DNA of 64,000 bases. It comes from Leifsonia sp. NPDC080035 (GTDB lineage Bacteria > Actinomycetota > Actinomycetes > Actinomycetales > Microbacteriaceae). Location: the NCBI RefSeq assembly GCF_040050925.1, contig NZ_CP157390.1, positions 372,001 through 436,000 of the forward strand, written 5' to 3'. The position numbers were made by a program, and so were the translations under genes. Within the stretch, counting starts at the first letter, position 1; each line of letters starts with the position of its first letter. This document shows, piece after piece, positions 24,486-33,101 of this stretch. The notes under the pieces are model-generated. The model saw only the letters and a program-made list of their open reading frames with translations, searched no databases and was not told where the DNA came from.

Positions 24486-24537
24486 TTGCGCAAAGTAAAC
24501 CGATCTGTGTACATTCCGAGTACACCGATCCGTTTAC
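24486..24537 (+). promoter_or_regulatory. Promoter with twin TetR-type operators
   Basis: Two 18-base imperfect palindromes, GTAAACCGATCTGTGTAC (24495-24512) and GTACACCGATCCGTTTAC (24520-24537), lie 25 bases centre to centre and are nearly inverted copies of each other. A possible promoter, TTGCGC (24486) and TACATT (24510) with an 18-base spacer, is covered by the first. They lie between divergent tetR and SDR genes, so are the likely operators. Confidence 0.8.
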
Positions 24538-24552
24538 TTTCTGGAGGAACCC

Positions 24553-25257
24553 ATGACCGACCTCACCGGACGCGTCGCCATCGTCACCGGAGCCAATCGC
24601 GGCCTCGGAGCCGTCTTCGTCTCCGAGCTCCTGGAGCGGGGCGTCTCGAAGGTGTACGCCGCCGCCCGTCGACCCGAGTCCGTCGCCGTGGCCGACGAGC
24701 GCGTCGTTCCGCTGCAGCTGGACGTCACAGACCCCGAGAGCATCCGCCGCGCCGCGCAGATCGCGTCCGACGCTACGGTGCTCGTGAACAACGCCGGCAT
24801 CGCCGTGAACCAGTCGCTGGTCTCCGGGGACCTCGACGAGATCCGCCGCGAGTTCGACACGAACTTCTGGGGTCCGGTCCTCGTCACGCGAGCCTTCGCG
24901 CCGGCGATCGCGGCCAACGGCGGCGGCGCGATCGTCAGCATGCACTCGGCGCTGAGCTGGCTGGCGGTCGGCTCCTACAGCGCCACGAAGGCCGCGCTCT
25001 GGTCGGCGAGCAACTCGGCACGCGTCGAGCTCGCGCCGCAGGGCATCCAGGTGGTCGGCGTCCACGTCGGCTGGGTCGACACCGAGATGGCCGCGAACGC
25101 GGACGGCGCGAAGGAGTCGCCGGAGCGTGTCGTGCGCGAGGCGCTGGACGCGGTGGCCGCCGGCGACGCGGAGGCGATCGTCGGCGAGTCCGCGCGGCGG
25201 GTCAAGGCCGTGCTGCACGAGGACGTGCGGGTGCTCTACCCCCAGCTGGCGAGGTAG
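24553..25257 (+). CDS. Short-chain dehydrogenase/reductase
   Basis: A 234-residue classical SDR: TGANRGLGAVF (nucleotide binding, residues 11-20), VNNAGIAV, catalytic Ser in SMHSALSWLAV and the YSATK motif. Substrate not evident. GGAGG lies 5 bases before ATG 24553. It is divergent from a TetR repressor with twin operators, typical of a detoxification gene induced by its substrate. It overlaps the convergent mutarotase by 22 bases. Confidence 0.9.
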   Translation: MTDLTGRVAIVTGANRGLGAVFVSELLERGVSKVYAAARRPESVAVADERVVPLQLDVTDPESIRRAAQIASDATVLVNNAGIAVNQSLVSGDLDEIRREFDTNFWGPVLVTRAFAPAIAANGGGAIVSMHSALSWLAVGSYSATKAALWSASNSARVELAPQGIQVVGVHVGWVDTEMAANADGAKESPERVVREALDAVAAGDAEAIVGESARRVKAVLHEDVRVLYPQLAR

Positions 25258-26171
25258 GAGTCCCCGGCGAAGCCCTCGGGCCGGATGCCCCAGGACAGCG
25301 TCCAGGTCTCCTCCGGCTCCAGCCAGCGCAGGCCCGTCCCCGTGTTCAGCGCGTTGGCCGGGGCGGTCATCGGCTCGATCGCGAGCGCGACGTCGCCCTT
25401 CTCCTTGGTGGCGAAGGCGCGGTGTGTGAACAGCTGCACGTAGGCGAACGATGGATCGCCCCAGAGCACGAGCCGGCGGCCGTCGTCGGCGGAGAGCACG
25501 TGCTCCGGCCGCTCCTGCAGGTCGCCGAAGCCGTCGTTCAGGTCGAGGTCGCTCACCCGGCCGCCCTCGGACAGGTCGTACGGGGTGCCGGCGACCGGCG
25601 TCTCGCCGGTGACGTTGAGGCGGTCGTCGGTGACGAACCGCGCCCCCGCCTGGACGGTCAGCGTCAGCTGCCCGGCCGGCACATCCCCGATCCGCAGGTA
25701 GGGATGCGCGCCGACGGCCACGGGCGCGCTGCGGGCGCCGCGGTTGGTGATCGTGTGCGTGACCGTCAGGCCCTCGGTGTCCAGCTCGTGGGTCACCGTC
25801 GTGTCGAGGATGAACGGGTAGCCCGCCTCCGGATAGATCGCGGCGGCCTGGGTCACCGACGAGTCGGTGCGCTCGACCAGCGTGTACGGCCGGTGGCGCA
25901 GCAGCCCGTGCGACGCGTTCCCGAGCGCCGGCTCGGTGAGGGCGAGCCGCTGCGGGACGCCGTCGAGCTCCCAGACGCCGTCCTTGACCCGGTTGGGCCA
26001 CGGCACGAGCACGATGCCGTCGGCGGAGGGCGGTGTGGCATCCTCGTCGAACGGTTCGATCAGGTCGACGCCCGCGAAACGCAGGGTGCGGATTCCCGCG
26101 GCCACCTGCGTGACGGTGGCGGTCAGGTCACCGAACTCGAGCTCGTACTGGTCTCCGGTTGGTGCGCGCAT
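25236..26171 (-). CDS. Aldose 1-epimerase family protein
   Basis: A 311-residue galactose-mutarotase-like beta-sandwich protein. Conserved residues for this family include the Arg in VPWPNRVKDG, the His in SHGLLRHRPY and the second His in VGAHPYLRIG. It interconverts anomers of aldoses, which would feed the adjacent galactose kinase pathway, although its family also includes other sugar-modifying members. Confidence 0.85.
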   Translation of the reverse strand: MRAPTGDQYELEFGDLTATVTQVAAGIRTLRFAGVDLIEPFDEDATPPSADGIVLVPWPNRVKDGVWELDGVPQRLALTEPALGNASHGLLRHRPYTLVERTDSSVTQAAAIYPEAGYPFILDTTVTHELDTEGLTVTHTITNRGARSAPVAVGAHPYLRIGDVPAGQLTLTVQAGARFVTDDRLNVTGETPVAGTPYDLSEGGRVSDLDLNDGFGDLQERPEHVLSADDGRRLVLWGDPSFAYVQLFTHRAFATKEKGDVALAIEPMTAPANALNTGTGLRWLEPEETWTLSWGIRPEGFAGDSYLASWG

Positions 26172-26199
26172 ACCCTCAGCGTAGGCCCGAGGATGCGCC

Positions 26200-26985
26200 T
26201 CAGGCGACGGTCACCGGCAGTCCGGTGTCGCGGATCGCGTCGAGCGCGGCCGGCGCGGCCGAGTCCCCGGTGATGAGGCCGGCGACCTCCTCGATGGAGG
26301 CGATCCGGCCGAGGTGCGTGCGGCCCAGCTTCGACCCGTCGGCGACGACGATCGCGCGGGTGGCGGAGCCGACCATGACGCGCTTGAGGTCGGCCTCCGG
26401 CAGGTTCACGTTGGTGATGCCGCCCGCGGGATGCACGCCGGTGCAGCCGATGAACGCGACATCGGCGTGCATCCGCTCGAGGAGCACCGCCGCCAGGGGC
26501 TCGACGAGCGAGTGCTGCAGCGGTCGCAGCGTCCCTCCGGTGACGACGACCTGGAAGCGCGGGATGGCGCGCTCCAGCTCCAGCGCGATGGTGAGGCCGT
26601 TCGTGATGACGGTGACGTCCTCGAGATCGTCGCGGTCGGCGAGCGCGCGGGCGATGGCAGCCGTCGTGGTGCCGACGTCGAGCAGGACGCTGCTGCCGGA
26701 GACGACGAGCCCTGCCGCCGCCTCGCCGATGCGGCGCTTCTCCTCCGCGGAGGATTCGAGCGCCTCCTCGAAGCTCGGCTCGCGGACGCCGGGCCCGCGC
26801 AGCACCGCTCCCCCGTGCACCCGGCGGATGCTCTGCTGCGCGTCGAGCGCGTCCAGGTCGCTGCGGATCGTGACGTCGGAGACCTGGAAGGCCTCGCTGA
26901 GCTCGGCGACGCGCGCGAAGCCGGCACGCCCGATCAACTCGAGCATCCGTTCACGCCGCAACGGCGCCGGCAGCGGTTCGCTCAT
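26200..26985 (-). CDS. DeoR/GlpR-family sugar regulator
   Basis: A 261-residue DeoR-type regulator with N-terminal helix-turn-helix (VAELSEAFQVSDVTIRSDLD) and a C-terminal sugar-phosphate-sensing domain (LDVGTTTAAIARAL, VVTGGTLRPL). It is divergent from galT with an operator-like region between them, so it probably represses the galactose operon until a phosphorylated sugar binds. Confidence 0.9.
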   Translation of the reverse strand: MSEPLPAPLRRERMLELIGRAGFARVAELSEAFQVSDVTIRSDLDALDAQQSIRRVHGGAVLRGPGVREPSFEEALESSAEEKRRIGEAAAGLVVSGSSVLLDVGTTTAAIARALADRDDLEDVTVITNGLTIALELERAIPRFQVVVTGGTLRPLQHSLVEPLAAVLLERMHADVAFIGCTGVHPAGGITNVNLPEADLKRVMVGSATRAIVVADGSKLGRTHLGRIASIEEVAGLITGDSAAPAALDAIRDTGLPVTVA

Positions 26986-27013
26986 AGGCCCATCGTCCAG
27001 CGGTTGCGTTTTC

Positions 27014-27060
27014 TTGTCAATTCATAAGCAATCGGCTACCCTCGCTTTCGGAAACGAAAG
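27014..27060. promoter_or_regulatory. Operator-like motifs in gal promoter
   Basis: Two candidate sites lie between the DeoR gene and galT. The first contains tcataagcaatc (27022-27033), a 12-mer found again in the GalNAc cluster promoter. The second is the palindrome ctttcg-gaaa-cgaaag (27045-27060), just before the galT ribosome site. Either could bind the DeoR-type regulator. Confidence 0.6.
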
Positions 27061-27066
27061 GTACGC

Positions 27067-28248
27067 ATGGCCGCCATCACCAAGCGCCCGCACCGGCTCG
27101 CCGACGGTCGGGACCTCATCTACTTCGACGACGCCGACACGACGCTCGACCCGGACCGCTCGCCCGACCTGCGCGAGCCGGCGCCGCGTCCCGCCACGGC
27201 GTCCATGCGGCAGGACCCGCTCACCGGGGAGTGGGTGTCCATCGCCGCCGCGCGCCAGAACCGCGTCATGCTGCCGCCCGCCGAGCTCGACCCGCTCGCT
27301 CCGGCGAGCCCCGGCAACCCCTCCGAGATCCCGAGCCTCTACGACGTCGCGGTCTTCGAGAACAAGTCCCCGTCGTTCGGCCCGCTCACCGAGGACGCCG
27401 ACCAGCCGCGCGGCCTGGACGACCTCGCCGAGGTCGGGCTCGGCCGCAGCCGCACGTCGGTCGGCCGCTGCGAGGTGGTCTGCTTCTCCCCCGCGACGAC
27501 CGGATCCTTCGGCAGCCTGACCCCGTCGCGCGCGCGCACCGTCATCGAGGCGTGGGCGGACCGAACGGCCGCGCTCTGCGCCATCCCGAGCGTCCGGCAG
27601 GTGTTCCCGTTCGAGAACCGCGGCGAGGCCATCGGCGTCACGCTGCATCACCCGCACGGCCAGATCTACGCGTACCCCTACATCACGCCGCGCACGAACG
27701 CCCTCATCCGCTCGCTCGATTCGTACGGGCCGACGCTGTTCGCCGACATCCTGGAGCGCGAGCGCGCGTCCGAGCGGGTGATCCTCGCCGGCGAGCACTG
27801 GACGGCGTTCGTGCCGTTCGCCGCGCGCTGGCCGATCGAGATCCACGTGCTGCCGCACCGGCACGTCCCCGACCTGACCGCGACCTCCGATGCCGAGCGC
27901 GACGAGCTGGCGACGCTCTACCTGCGCGTGCTGCGCGGTGTGGATGCGATGTACGGCTCCCCCACGCCGTACATCGCGGCGTGGCACCAGGCCCCCGTCG
28001 GCGTCCGCCGCGACGAGATCCGGCTGATGCTGCAGATCACCTCGCCCCGGCGCGGCGCGGATAAGCTGAAGTTCCTGGCCGGGTCGGAGTCCGCGATGGG
28101 CGCCTGGGTCGGCGACATCCCGCCGGAGCAGTCCGCCGCCGCCCTGCGCGACGCCGTCGCGAAGGCCGACCGCGAGAACCCCGTCGGCGCACTGCCCGCC
28201 GGCATCTCCGGCCTCGTCACCGTCCCCGCCTCCACCCCCTCCCTCTGA
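27067..28248 (+). CDS. galT: Galactose-1-phosphate uridylyltransferase
   Basis: GalT exchanges UMP between UDP-glucose and galactose-1-phosphate in the Leloir pathway. The 393-residue protein has the catalytic H-P-H motif at residues 195-197 (HHPHGQIYAYP), N-terminal RQDPLTGEWV, and C-terminal IAAWHQAPV. ATG 27067 follows GAAAGG. galK follows 11 bases later. No galE is in the window. Confidence 0.95.
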   Translation: MAAITKRPHRLADGRDLIYFDDADTTLDPDRSPDLREPAPRPATASMRQDPLTGEWVSIAAARQNRVMLPPAELDPLAPASPGNPSEIPSLYDVAVFENKSPSFGPLTEDADQPRGLDDLAEVGLGRSRTSVGRCEVVCFSPATTGSFGSLTPSRARTVIEAWADRTAALCAIPSVRQVFPFENRGEAIGVTLHHPHGQIYAYPYITPRTNALIRSLDSYGPTLFADILERERASERVILAGEHWTAFVPFAARWPIEIHVLPHRHVPDLTATSDAERDELATLYLRVLRGVDAMYGSPTPYIAAWHQAPVGVRRDEIRLMLQITSPRRGADKLKFLAGSESAMGAWVGDIPPEQSAAALRDAVAKADRENPVGALPAGISGLVTVPASTPSL

Positions 28249-28259
28249 AAGGCCGAGCA

Positions 28260-29420
28260 ATGACCGACCTGCGCACCGGTGTCCGCGACGACTTCGCCGA
28301 GGTCTTCGACCGCGAGCCGGACGGCGTCTGGTCGAGCCCGGGACGTGCGAACCTGATCGGCGAGCACACCGACTACAACGAGGGCTTCGTGCTGCCGTTC
28401 GCGATCAACCGGCGCACGGTGGCCGCACTCGGGCTGCGCGAGGACCGCACCATCCGCGTCGGCAGCACCTTCGCCGACGAGCTCGTCGAGGTGGACCTGG
28501 ACGCCCTCTCGCCCGACGCGCTGCAGGGCTGGTCGGCGTACCCGCTCGGCGTCGCGTGGGCGCTGGGCGAGTTCGGCGCCGACCTCGCTGCGGTGCCCGG
28601 CTTCGACCTGCTGCTCGACTCCAACGTCCCGGTCGGCGCCGGCCTGTCGTCCTCCGCCGCCATCGAGGGAGCGACCCTTCTCGCGCTGAACGACGTCTGG
28701 CGCCTCGGCCTCGACCGGCAGACGCTCGCCCGCGTCGGCCAGCGCGCCGAGAACATCGCCGTCGGAGCACCGACCGGCATCATGGACCAGTCCGCCTCCC
28801 TGCTCGGCCAGGAGGACGCGGCCGTGTTCCTGGACTGCCGCACGCTCGTCTCCGAGGTGGTGCCGCTCGGCCTCGAGGCCGCGGGGCTCGAGATCCTCGT
28901 GATGGACACCGGTGTCACGCACGCGCACGCCACCGGCGGCTACAAGGAGCGGCGGGCCTCGTGCGAGGCCGGCGCCGCCGCGCTCGGCGTCGAGTCGCTG
29001 CGCGACGTGAGCGTCGACGACCTGCCGCGCGCCCGGGAGATCCTCGACGACGTCACCTTCCGCCGCGTGCGCCACGTCGTCACCGAGAACCAGCGCGTTC
29101 TGGACACCGTCAGGACCCTGCGCGAGCGCGGTCCGCGGGCGATCGGCGAACTGCTCGACGCGTCGCACGTGTCCATGCGCGACGACTTCGAGATCTCCGT
29201 GCCGGAGCTGGACCTCGCAGTCGAGACCGCGCAGGCCAACGGCGCGATCGGCGCCCGCATGACCGGAGGCGGCTTCGGCGGCTCCGCGATCGCCCTGGTG
29301 CCGACGGACGCGCTCAGCCGCGTGCTCGTCGCGCTGGACGGCGCGTTCGCCGAGCACGGCTTCGGCCAGCCTGACCTGTTCACGGTCCGCGCGTCCGAGG
29401 GCGCTCGCCGGGAGAGCTGA
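28260..29420 (+). CDS. galK: Galactokinase
   Basis: A GHMP kinase of 386 residues that phosphorylates galactose. Motifs: GRANLIGEHTDYNEGFVLP (sugar binding), GAGLSSSAAIEGA (ATP loop), catalytic Asp in IMDQSASLLG, and MTGGGFGGSAIAL near the C-terminus. It is last in the galT-galK unit. Confidence 0.96.
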   Translation: MTDLRTGVRDDFAEVFDREPDGVWSSPGRANLIGEHTDYNEGFVLPFAINRRTVAALGLREDRTIRVGSTFADELVEVDLDALSPDALQGWSAYPLGVAWALGEFGADLAAVPGFDLLLDSNVPVGAGLSSSAAIEGATLLALNDVWRLGLDRQTLARVGQRAENIAVGAPTGIMDQSASLLGQEDAAVFLDCRTLVSEVVPLGLEAAGLEILVMDTGVTHAHATGGYKERRASCEAGAAALGVESLRDVSVDDLPRAREILDDVTFRRVRHVVTENQRVLDTVRTLRERGPRAIGELLDASHVSMRDDFEISVPELDLAVETAQANGAIGARMTGGGFGGSAIALVPTDALSRVLVALDGAFAEHGFGQPDLFTVRASEGARRES

Positions 29421-29464
29421 CGCTCGTTCACCACCGCGACACGCGCGCGGTGCAGAATTGACGG

Positions 29465-30259
29465 GTGAGCGTACCCGAGGCCGAGATCACCTGGCTGGAT
29501 GCCGACACGGTGCAACTGCGCCAGCCGAAGAGCTCGCACTGGGAGGCGCCCTTCCTCTTCCTGCTGTTCGGGCGTGAGCGCTCCCTGCTCATCGACACCG
29601 GGGCGACCGCCGACGAGGCCGTGTTCCCGCTGCGTGCGACGCTTGACCGGCTGACCGCCGAGTGGCTGCGGCGAAACCCGGCCGTGTTCGTGCGGCCCTA
29701 TCCGCTGCTTGTCGCGCACAGCCACGCGCACGGCGACCACATCGCAGGCGACCCGCTGCTGGCCGGTCGAGCGGCCACGACCGTCGTCGGCCCGACTCCC
29801 GCGCAGGTGATCGCGCGCTTCGGGTTCCGTTCGTGGCCGGACGAGGCGGTCGAGCTCGACCTCGGCCGGAGGCTCGTGGACGTGATCGGCGGTCCGGGGC
29901 ACGAGCCGTCCGCCGTCGCGTTCTTCGACCGCGCGACCGGCATCCTGTTCACCGGGGACACCGTGCTCCCCGGCCACCTCTACGTCCGCGACCGTGCGCA
30001 GTACCGCGCGACGATCGAGCGGCTGATCCGATTCCGGGATGCGCCGACCGCGCCCGTGCGCGAACTGCGCGGCGCGCACGTGGAGATGTCGTCGACGCCC
30101 GGCGTCGTCTATCCGCCGGGAACGCTCGACCAGCCGGACGAGCTGCCGCTCCCGCTGCCGCCGCGCATCCTCGACCGTGTGCTCGACGCCCTCGGCGAGC
30201 TGACCGGCGAGCCGGGCGAACGCATCGCGCGGAAGCGCTTCGTGGTCGTCGCGGACTGA
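29465..30259 (+). CDS. Metallo-beta-lactamase-fold hydrolase
   Basis: A 264-residue MBL-fold protein. The zinc motif HSHAHGDH is at residues 81-88, a further metal ligand histidine is in GGPGHEPSAV, and the metal aspartate is in LFTGDTVLPG. Substrate unknown; the N-terminal half has no signal peptide, so it is cytosolic. It is a lone gene starting at GTG 29465. Confidence 0.85.
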   Translation: MSVPEAEITWLDADTVQLRQPKSSHWEAPFLFLLFGRERSLLIDTGATADEAVFPLRATLDRLTAEWLRRNPAVFVRPYPLLVAHSHAHGDHIAGDPLLAGRAATTVVGPTPAQVIARFGFRSWPDEAVELDLGRRLVDVIGGPGHEPSAVAFFDRATGILFTGDTVLPGHLYVRDRAQYRATIERLIRFRDAPTAPVRELRGAHVEMSSTPGVVYPPGTLDQPDELPLPLPPRILDRVLDALGELTGEPGERIARKRFVVVAD

Positions 30260-30374
30260 GGGACCGAGGCCCGACCCGGGATCCGCGAAGATCCGTCTTA
30301 CGGTGGATGCCGCCCGCGAGGCATCCTCGTAGCGTGGAAGAAGGCGGATCGGGGGACCCGCCGGATCGGGGGGG

Positions 30375-30983
30375 GTGACCGTCATGGCTCGAGGCGCATG
30401 GATCGGGACGATCGGGATCGCCGCGGTGCTCGCCATCGCAGCGGGAGCGGTCGGCATCGCCGCGACGGCGCAGGCCGGCTCGACACCGCAGGCGACGGCC
30501 TCCGCCGCGGCGACGTACGACCTGGGCGTCCTCGGCAGCGCCGCGACGGCCGCGGATGCGCTGCCGTCCGGCTTCGACCCGGCCTCCGCCGTGCAGGGCG
30601 GCCTGGACCGCGCGAGCATCCGGCTGCTCCAGTCCGGAACCGCCGGGACGTTCTGGGCGGCTCTGGACGCGCGCGGGCGGCTGTGCCTGATCGCCGCGAT
30701 CGGTCCGGCTTCCGCCGTCCACGGCGCGGCGTGCACCACCGCCGACCGGTTCCACGAGCACGCGCTGACGCTCCGGGTCGCGAGTGGAGGCGCCGCCGCT
30801 GAGGCGCATCTGGTGCCGGACGCGGTCTCCGTAAAGGTGCTGAGGGCCGTACTGCCGGAGGCCGCGACGATCAGCGGATACGGCAACCTCGTCCTGGTGG
30901 CGCCGGGCGCCTCCGCCGCCTCCCGCGCGGCACTCACCCGGGCGACGGCGCCGGTCTACGACCTGGGAGTGCCGGCCGCATAG
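30375..30983 (+). CDS. Exported or anchored hypothetical protein
   Basis: A 202-residue protein with one N-terminal hydrophobic segment (WIGTIGIAAVLAIAAGAVGI) that acts as signal or anchor, then an Ala-rich globular part with two cysteines (LCLIAAIGP, ACTTADRF). It may start at GTG 30375 or ATG 30384. No family recognised. Confidence 0.6.
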   Translation: MTVMARGAWIGTIGIAAVLAIAAGAVGIAATAQAGSTPQATASAAATYDLGVLGSAATAADALPSGFDPASAVQGGLDRASIRLLQSGTAGTFWAALDARGRLCLIAAIGPASAVHGAACTTADRFHEHALTLRVASGGAAAEAHLVPDAVSVKVLRAVLPEAATISGYGNLVLVAPGASAASRAALTRATAPVYDLGVPAA

Positions 30984-31003
30984 GGTGCGCATAGGGTGGA
31001 GCC

Positions 31004-31516
31004 ATGACCATCGTGACCCTCGCGGACGGCTCGACCCCCGACCTCGCGGACGACGCGTTCGTCGCCCCCGGGGCCGTGCTCGCGGGCCGGGTGCGCCTGC
31101 TCGCCGGGTCGAGCGTCTGGTACAACGCCGTGCTGCGGGCGGAGGCAGAGGACATCGTGCTCGGCGAGCGCAGCAACATCCAGGACAACGTCTCCTGCCA
31201 CGTCGATGCCGGCTTCCCGCTGACCATCGGCTCGGACGTCTCCGTCGGCCACAACGCGGTGCTGCACGGCTGCACCATCGAGGACGGCGTCCTGGTGGGG
31301 ATGCACGCGACCGTGCTGAACGGCGCGGTCGTCGGTGCGGGCTCGCTGCTCGCCGCCGGCACCGTTGTGCTGGAGGGCGCCGTCATCCCGCCGGGGTCGC
31401 TCGTGGCCGGCGTGCCGGGGAAGGTGCGCCGCGAGCTGACCGGGGACGAGCGGGCCGGCATCCTGCACAACGCCGCCGCGTACCTGCGGCACGTCGGCGA
31501 GCACCCCGCGCCGTAA
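31004..31516 (+). CDS. Gamma-class carbonic anhydrase-like protein
   Basis: A 170-residue left-handed beta-helix protein. The hexapeptide-repeat pattern is clear, and the three zinc histidines of the family are present in NVSCHVDAGF and SVGHNAVLHGC. Such proteins are carbonic anhydrases or close relatives (YrdA/PaaY); activity is not certain. Confidence 0.87.
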   Translation: MTIVTLADGSTPDLADDAFVAPGAVLAGRVRLLAGSSVWYNAVLRAEAEDIVLGERSNIQDNVSCHVDAGFPLTIGSDVSVGHNAVLHGCTIEDGVLVGMHATVLNGAVVGAGSLLAAGTVVLEGAVIPPGSLVAGVPGKVRRELTGDERAGILHNAAAYLRHVGEHPAP

Positions 31517-31568
31517 CTCCTTGGGTCGCGCTCGGCGGCACACGTCATAGCGCCGCCACGACGCATAC

Positions 31569-31628
31569 ACATTTGCGCCACATCGTGGTTCCGAGCGCGT
31601 CAGAGCCACGATTTGGGGCAAATCGTGA
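31569..31628. repeat. Palindromic intergenic repeat, copy 1
   Basis: About 55 bases align without gaps to positions 52870-52924 with 12 differences. The core is the inverted repeat tcgtggttc ... gagccacga, and atttgc/gcaaat pairs outside. It is located between two genes (stop 31516 and stop 31640) and is not coding. Confidence 0.7.
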
Positions 31629-31639
31629 GGGGGAAGTGC

Positions 31640-32125
31640 CTACTCGGGCGCGACCGGGGCCGGCTCGCCGCCGGTGATGCGCACCAGCTCCTGGAATGTC
31701 GTCGGGAATACCGTGTGGGCGTGTCCCGCCGCAGCCCAGACCTCCGGGTAACCGGCGAGCTCCACATCCACGACGGTGCGCAGCGGCGCGGGATGCCCGA
31801 GCGGGGCGACGCCGCCGATCGTTTGGCCGGTCGCCGCCTTCACGGTGTCCGCGTCGGCGCGGCGGATGCGGCCGCCGAGCCGCTCGCCCAGGAACGACGT
31901 GTCGACGCGGTGCGCTCCGGAAGTCATCACGAGCAGCGGCTCGCCGTCGATCGTGAAGACGAGCGAGTTCGCGATAGCGCCGACCTCGACGCCGAGTTCC
32001 GCCGCCGCCGACACGGCCGTCGGGGTCGGGGTCTCGAACCAGCGCACCCGCGGCTCGACCCCGGCGGCCAGGAGCGCGGCCTCTACCCGCTCGACGGCGG
32101 GATGCGTGCGGTCCGCGTCGCTCAT
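31640..32125 (-). CDS. YbaK/EbsC-type aminoacyl-tRNA deacylase
   Basis: A 161-residue YbaK/ProX-domain protein that hydrolyses mischarged tRNA. The conserved lysine is in TVKAATGQTIGGVAPLGH, the family signature. It starts at ATG 32125, overlapping the folD stop as ATGA, so is expressed with folD. Confidence 0.87.
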   Translation of the reverse strand: MSDADRTHPAVERVEAALLAAGVEPRVRWFETPTPTAVSAAAELGVEVGAIANSLVFTIDGEPLLVMTSGAHRVDTSFLGERLGGRIRRADADTVKAATGQTIGGVAPLGHPAPLRTVVDVELAGYPEVWAAAGHAHTVFPTTFQELVRITGGEPAPVAPE

Positions 32126-33003
32126 GCCAGCGACCGCTCCGCCGACTCGACGACGTTCTGCAGCAGCAGCGCGCGGGTCATCGGTCCGACGCCGCCCGGG
32201 TTCGGCGACACCCAGGACGCGACCTCGGCCACGTCCGCGGCGACGTCCCCGGCCACGCGGCTCTTGCCCGTCTCCGGGTCCTCGATGCGGCTGACGCCGA
32301 CGTCGAGCACGACGGCCCCCGGCTTCACGTTGTCCGCGGTCACCAGGCCGGCGACGCCCGCCGCGGCCACGATGATGTCCGCGCGGCGCAGGTGCGCGTC
32401 CAGGTCCTTCGTGCCGGTGTGGGTCAGGGTGACGGTGGCGTTGTACTCGCGACGCGTGAGCAGCGAGCCGATCGCGCGGCCGACGGTGACGCCGCGGCCG
32501 ACGACGACGACGTCCTTGCCCTTCAGGTCGATGTCGTGGCGGAGCATCAGCTCGATCACGCCGCGCGGCGTGCAGGGCAGCGGCGTGGTGATCGGCCGGT
32601 TCACGTTGAGCACGAGCCGGCCGAGGTTCGTCGGGTGCAGGCCGTCCGCATCCTTCGCCGGGTCGACCAGCTCGAGGATGGCGTCGGTGTCCAGGTGGCC
32701 GGGGAGCGGGAGCTGCACGATGAAGCCGGTGCAGTCGGGGTCGGCGTTCAGCTCCTCCACGACGGCCTCGAGTTCCGCCTGCGAGATGTCGGCGGGCAGG
32801 TCGCGGCGGATCGACGCGATGCCGACCTCGGCGCAGTCGCGGTGCTTGCCGGCGACGTACCACTGCGATCCGGGGTCGTCGCCGACCAGGATGGTGCCGA
32901 GGCCGGGGACGACTCCCCGCTCGCGGAGCGCGGCCACGCGCTCCGTCAGCTCCGCCTTGATCGAGGCTGCGGTCGCCTTCCCGTCCAGAATCCGTGCGTT
33001 CAT
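32122..33003 (-). CDS. folD: Methylenetetrahydrofolate dehydrogenase/cyclohydrolase
   Basis: FolD oxidises methylene-THF to formyl-THF in one-carbon metabolism. The 293-residue protein has the active-site lysine region YVAGKHRDCAEVG, the QLPLPGHLD signature, and the NADP loop GRGVTVGRAIGSLL. It follows glyA on the same strand, which supplies its substrate; a long hairpin lies between the two. Confidence 0.95.
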   Translation of the reverse strand: MNARILDGKATAASIKAELTERVAALRERGVVPGLGTILVGDDPGSQWYVAGKHRDCAEVGIASIRRDLPADISQAELEAVVEELNADPDCTGFIVQLPLPGHLDTDAILELVDPAKDADGLHPTNLGRLVLNVNRPITTPLPCTPRGVIELMLRHDIDLKGKDVVVVGRGVTVGRAIGSLLTRREYNATVTLTHTGTKDLDAHLRRADIIVAAAGVAGLVTADNVKPGAVVLDVGVSRIEDPETGKSRVAGDVAADVAEVASWVSPNPGGVGPMTRALLLQNVVESAERSLA

Positions 33004-33026
33004 GATGTTCTCCTGTAATCGTCAGT

Positions 33027-33089
33027 CGCCGAGCACAGGAGAAGGGTCGCGGATCCGGGCGGATCGGCGCACTTCTCCTGTGCTCGGCG
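33027..33089 (-). promoter_or_regulatory. Long hairpin between glyA and folD
   Basis: A perfect 18-bp inverted repeat (cgccgagcacaggagaag, 33027-33044, and its complement, 33072-33089) with a 27-base loop that itself holds gatcc/ggatc. It lies in the 98-base gap, before the folD ribosome site ACAGGAGAA. Note that the left-hand repeat copies the AGGAG sequence. Confidence 0.8.
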
Positions 33090-33101
33090 GCTGCGGGCGG
33101 G

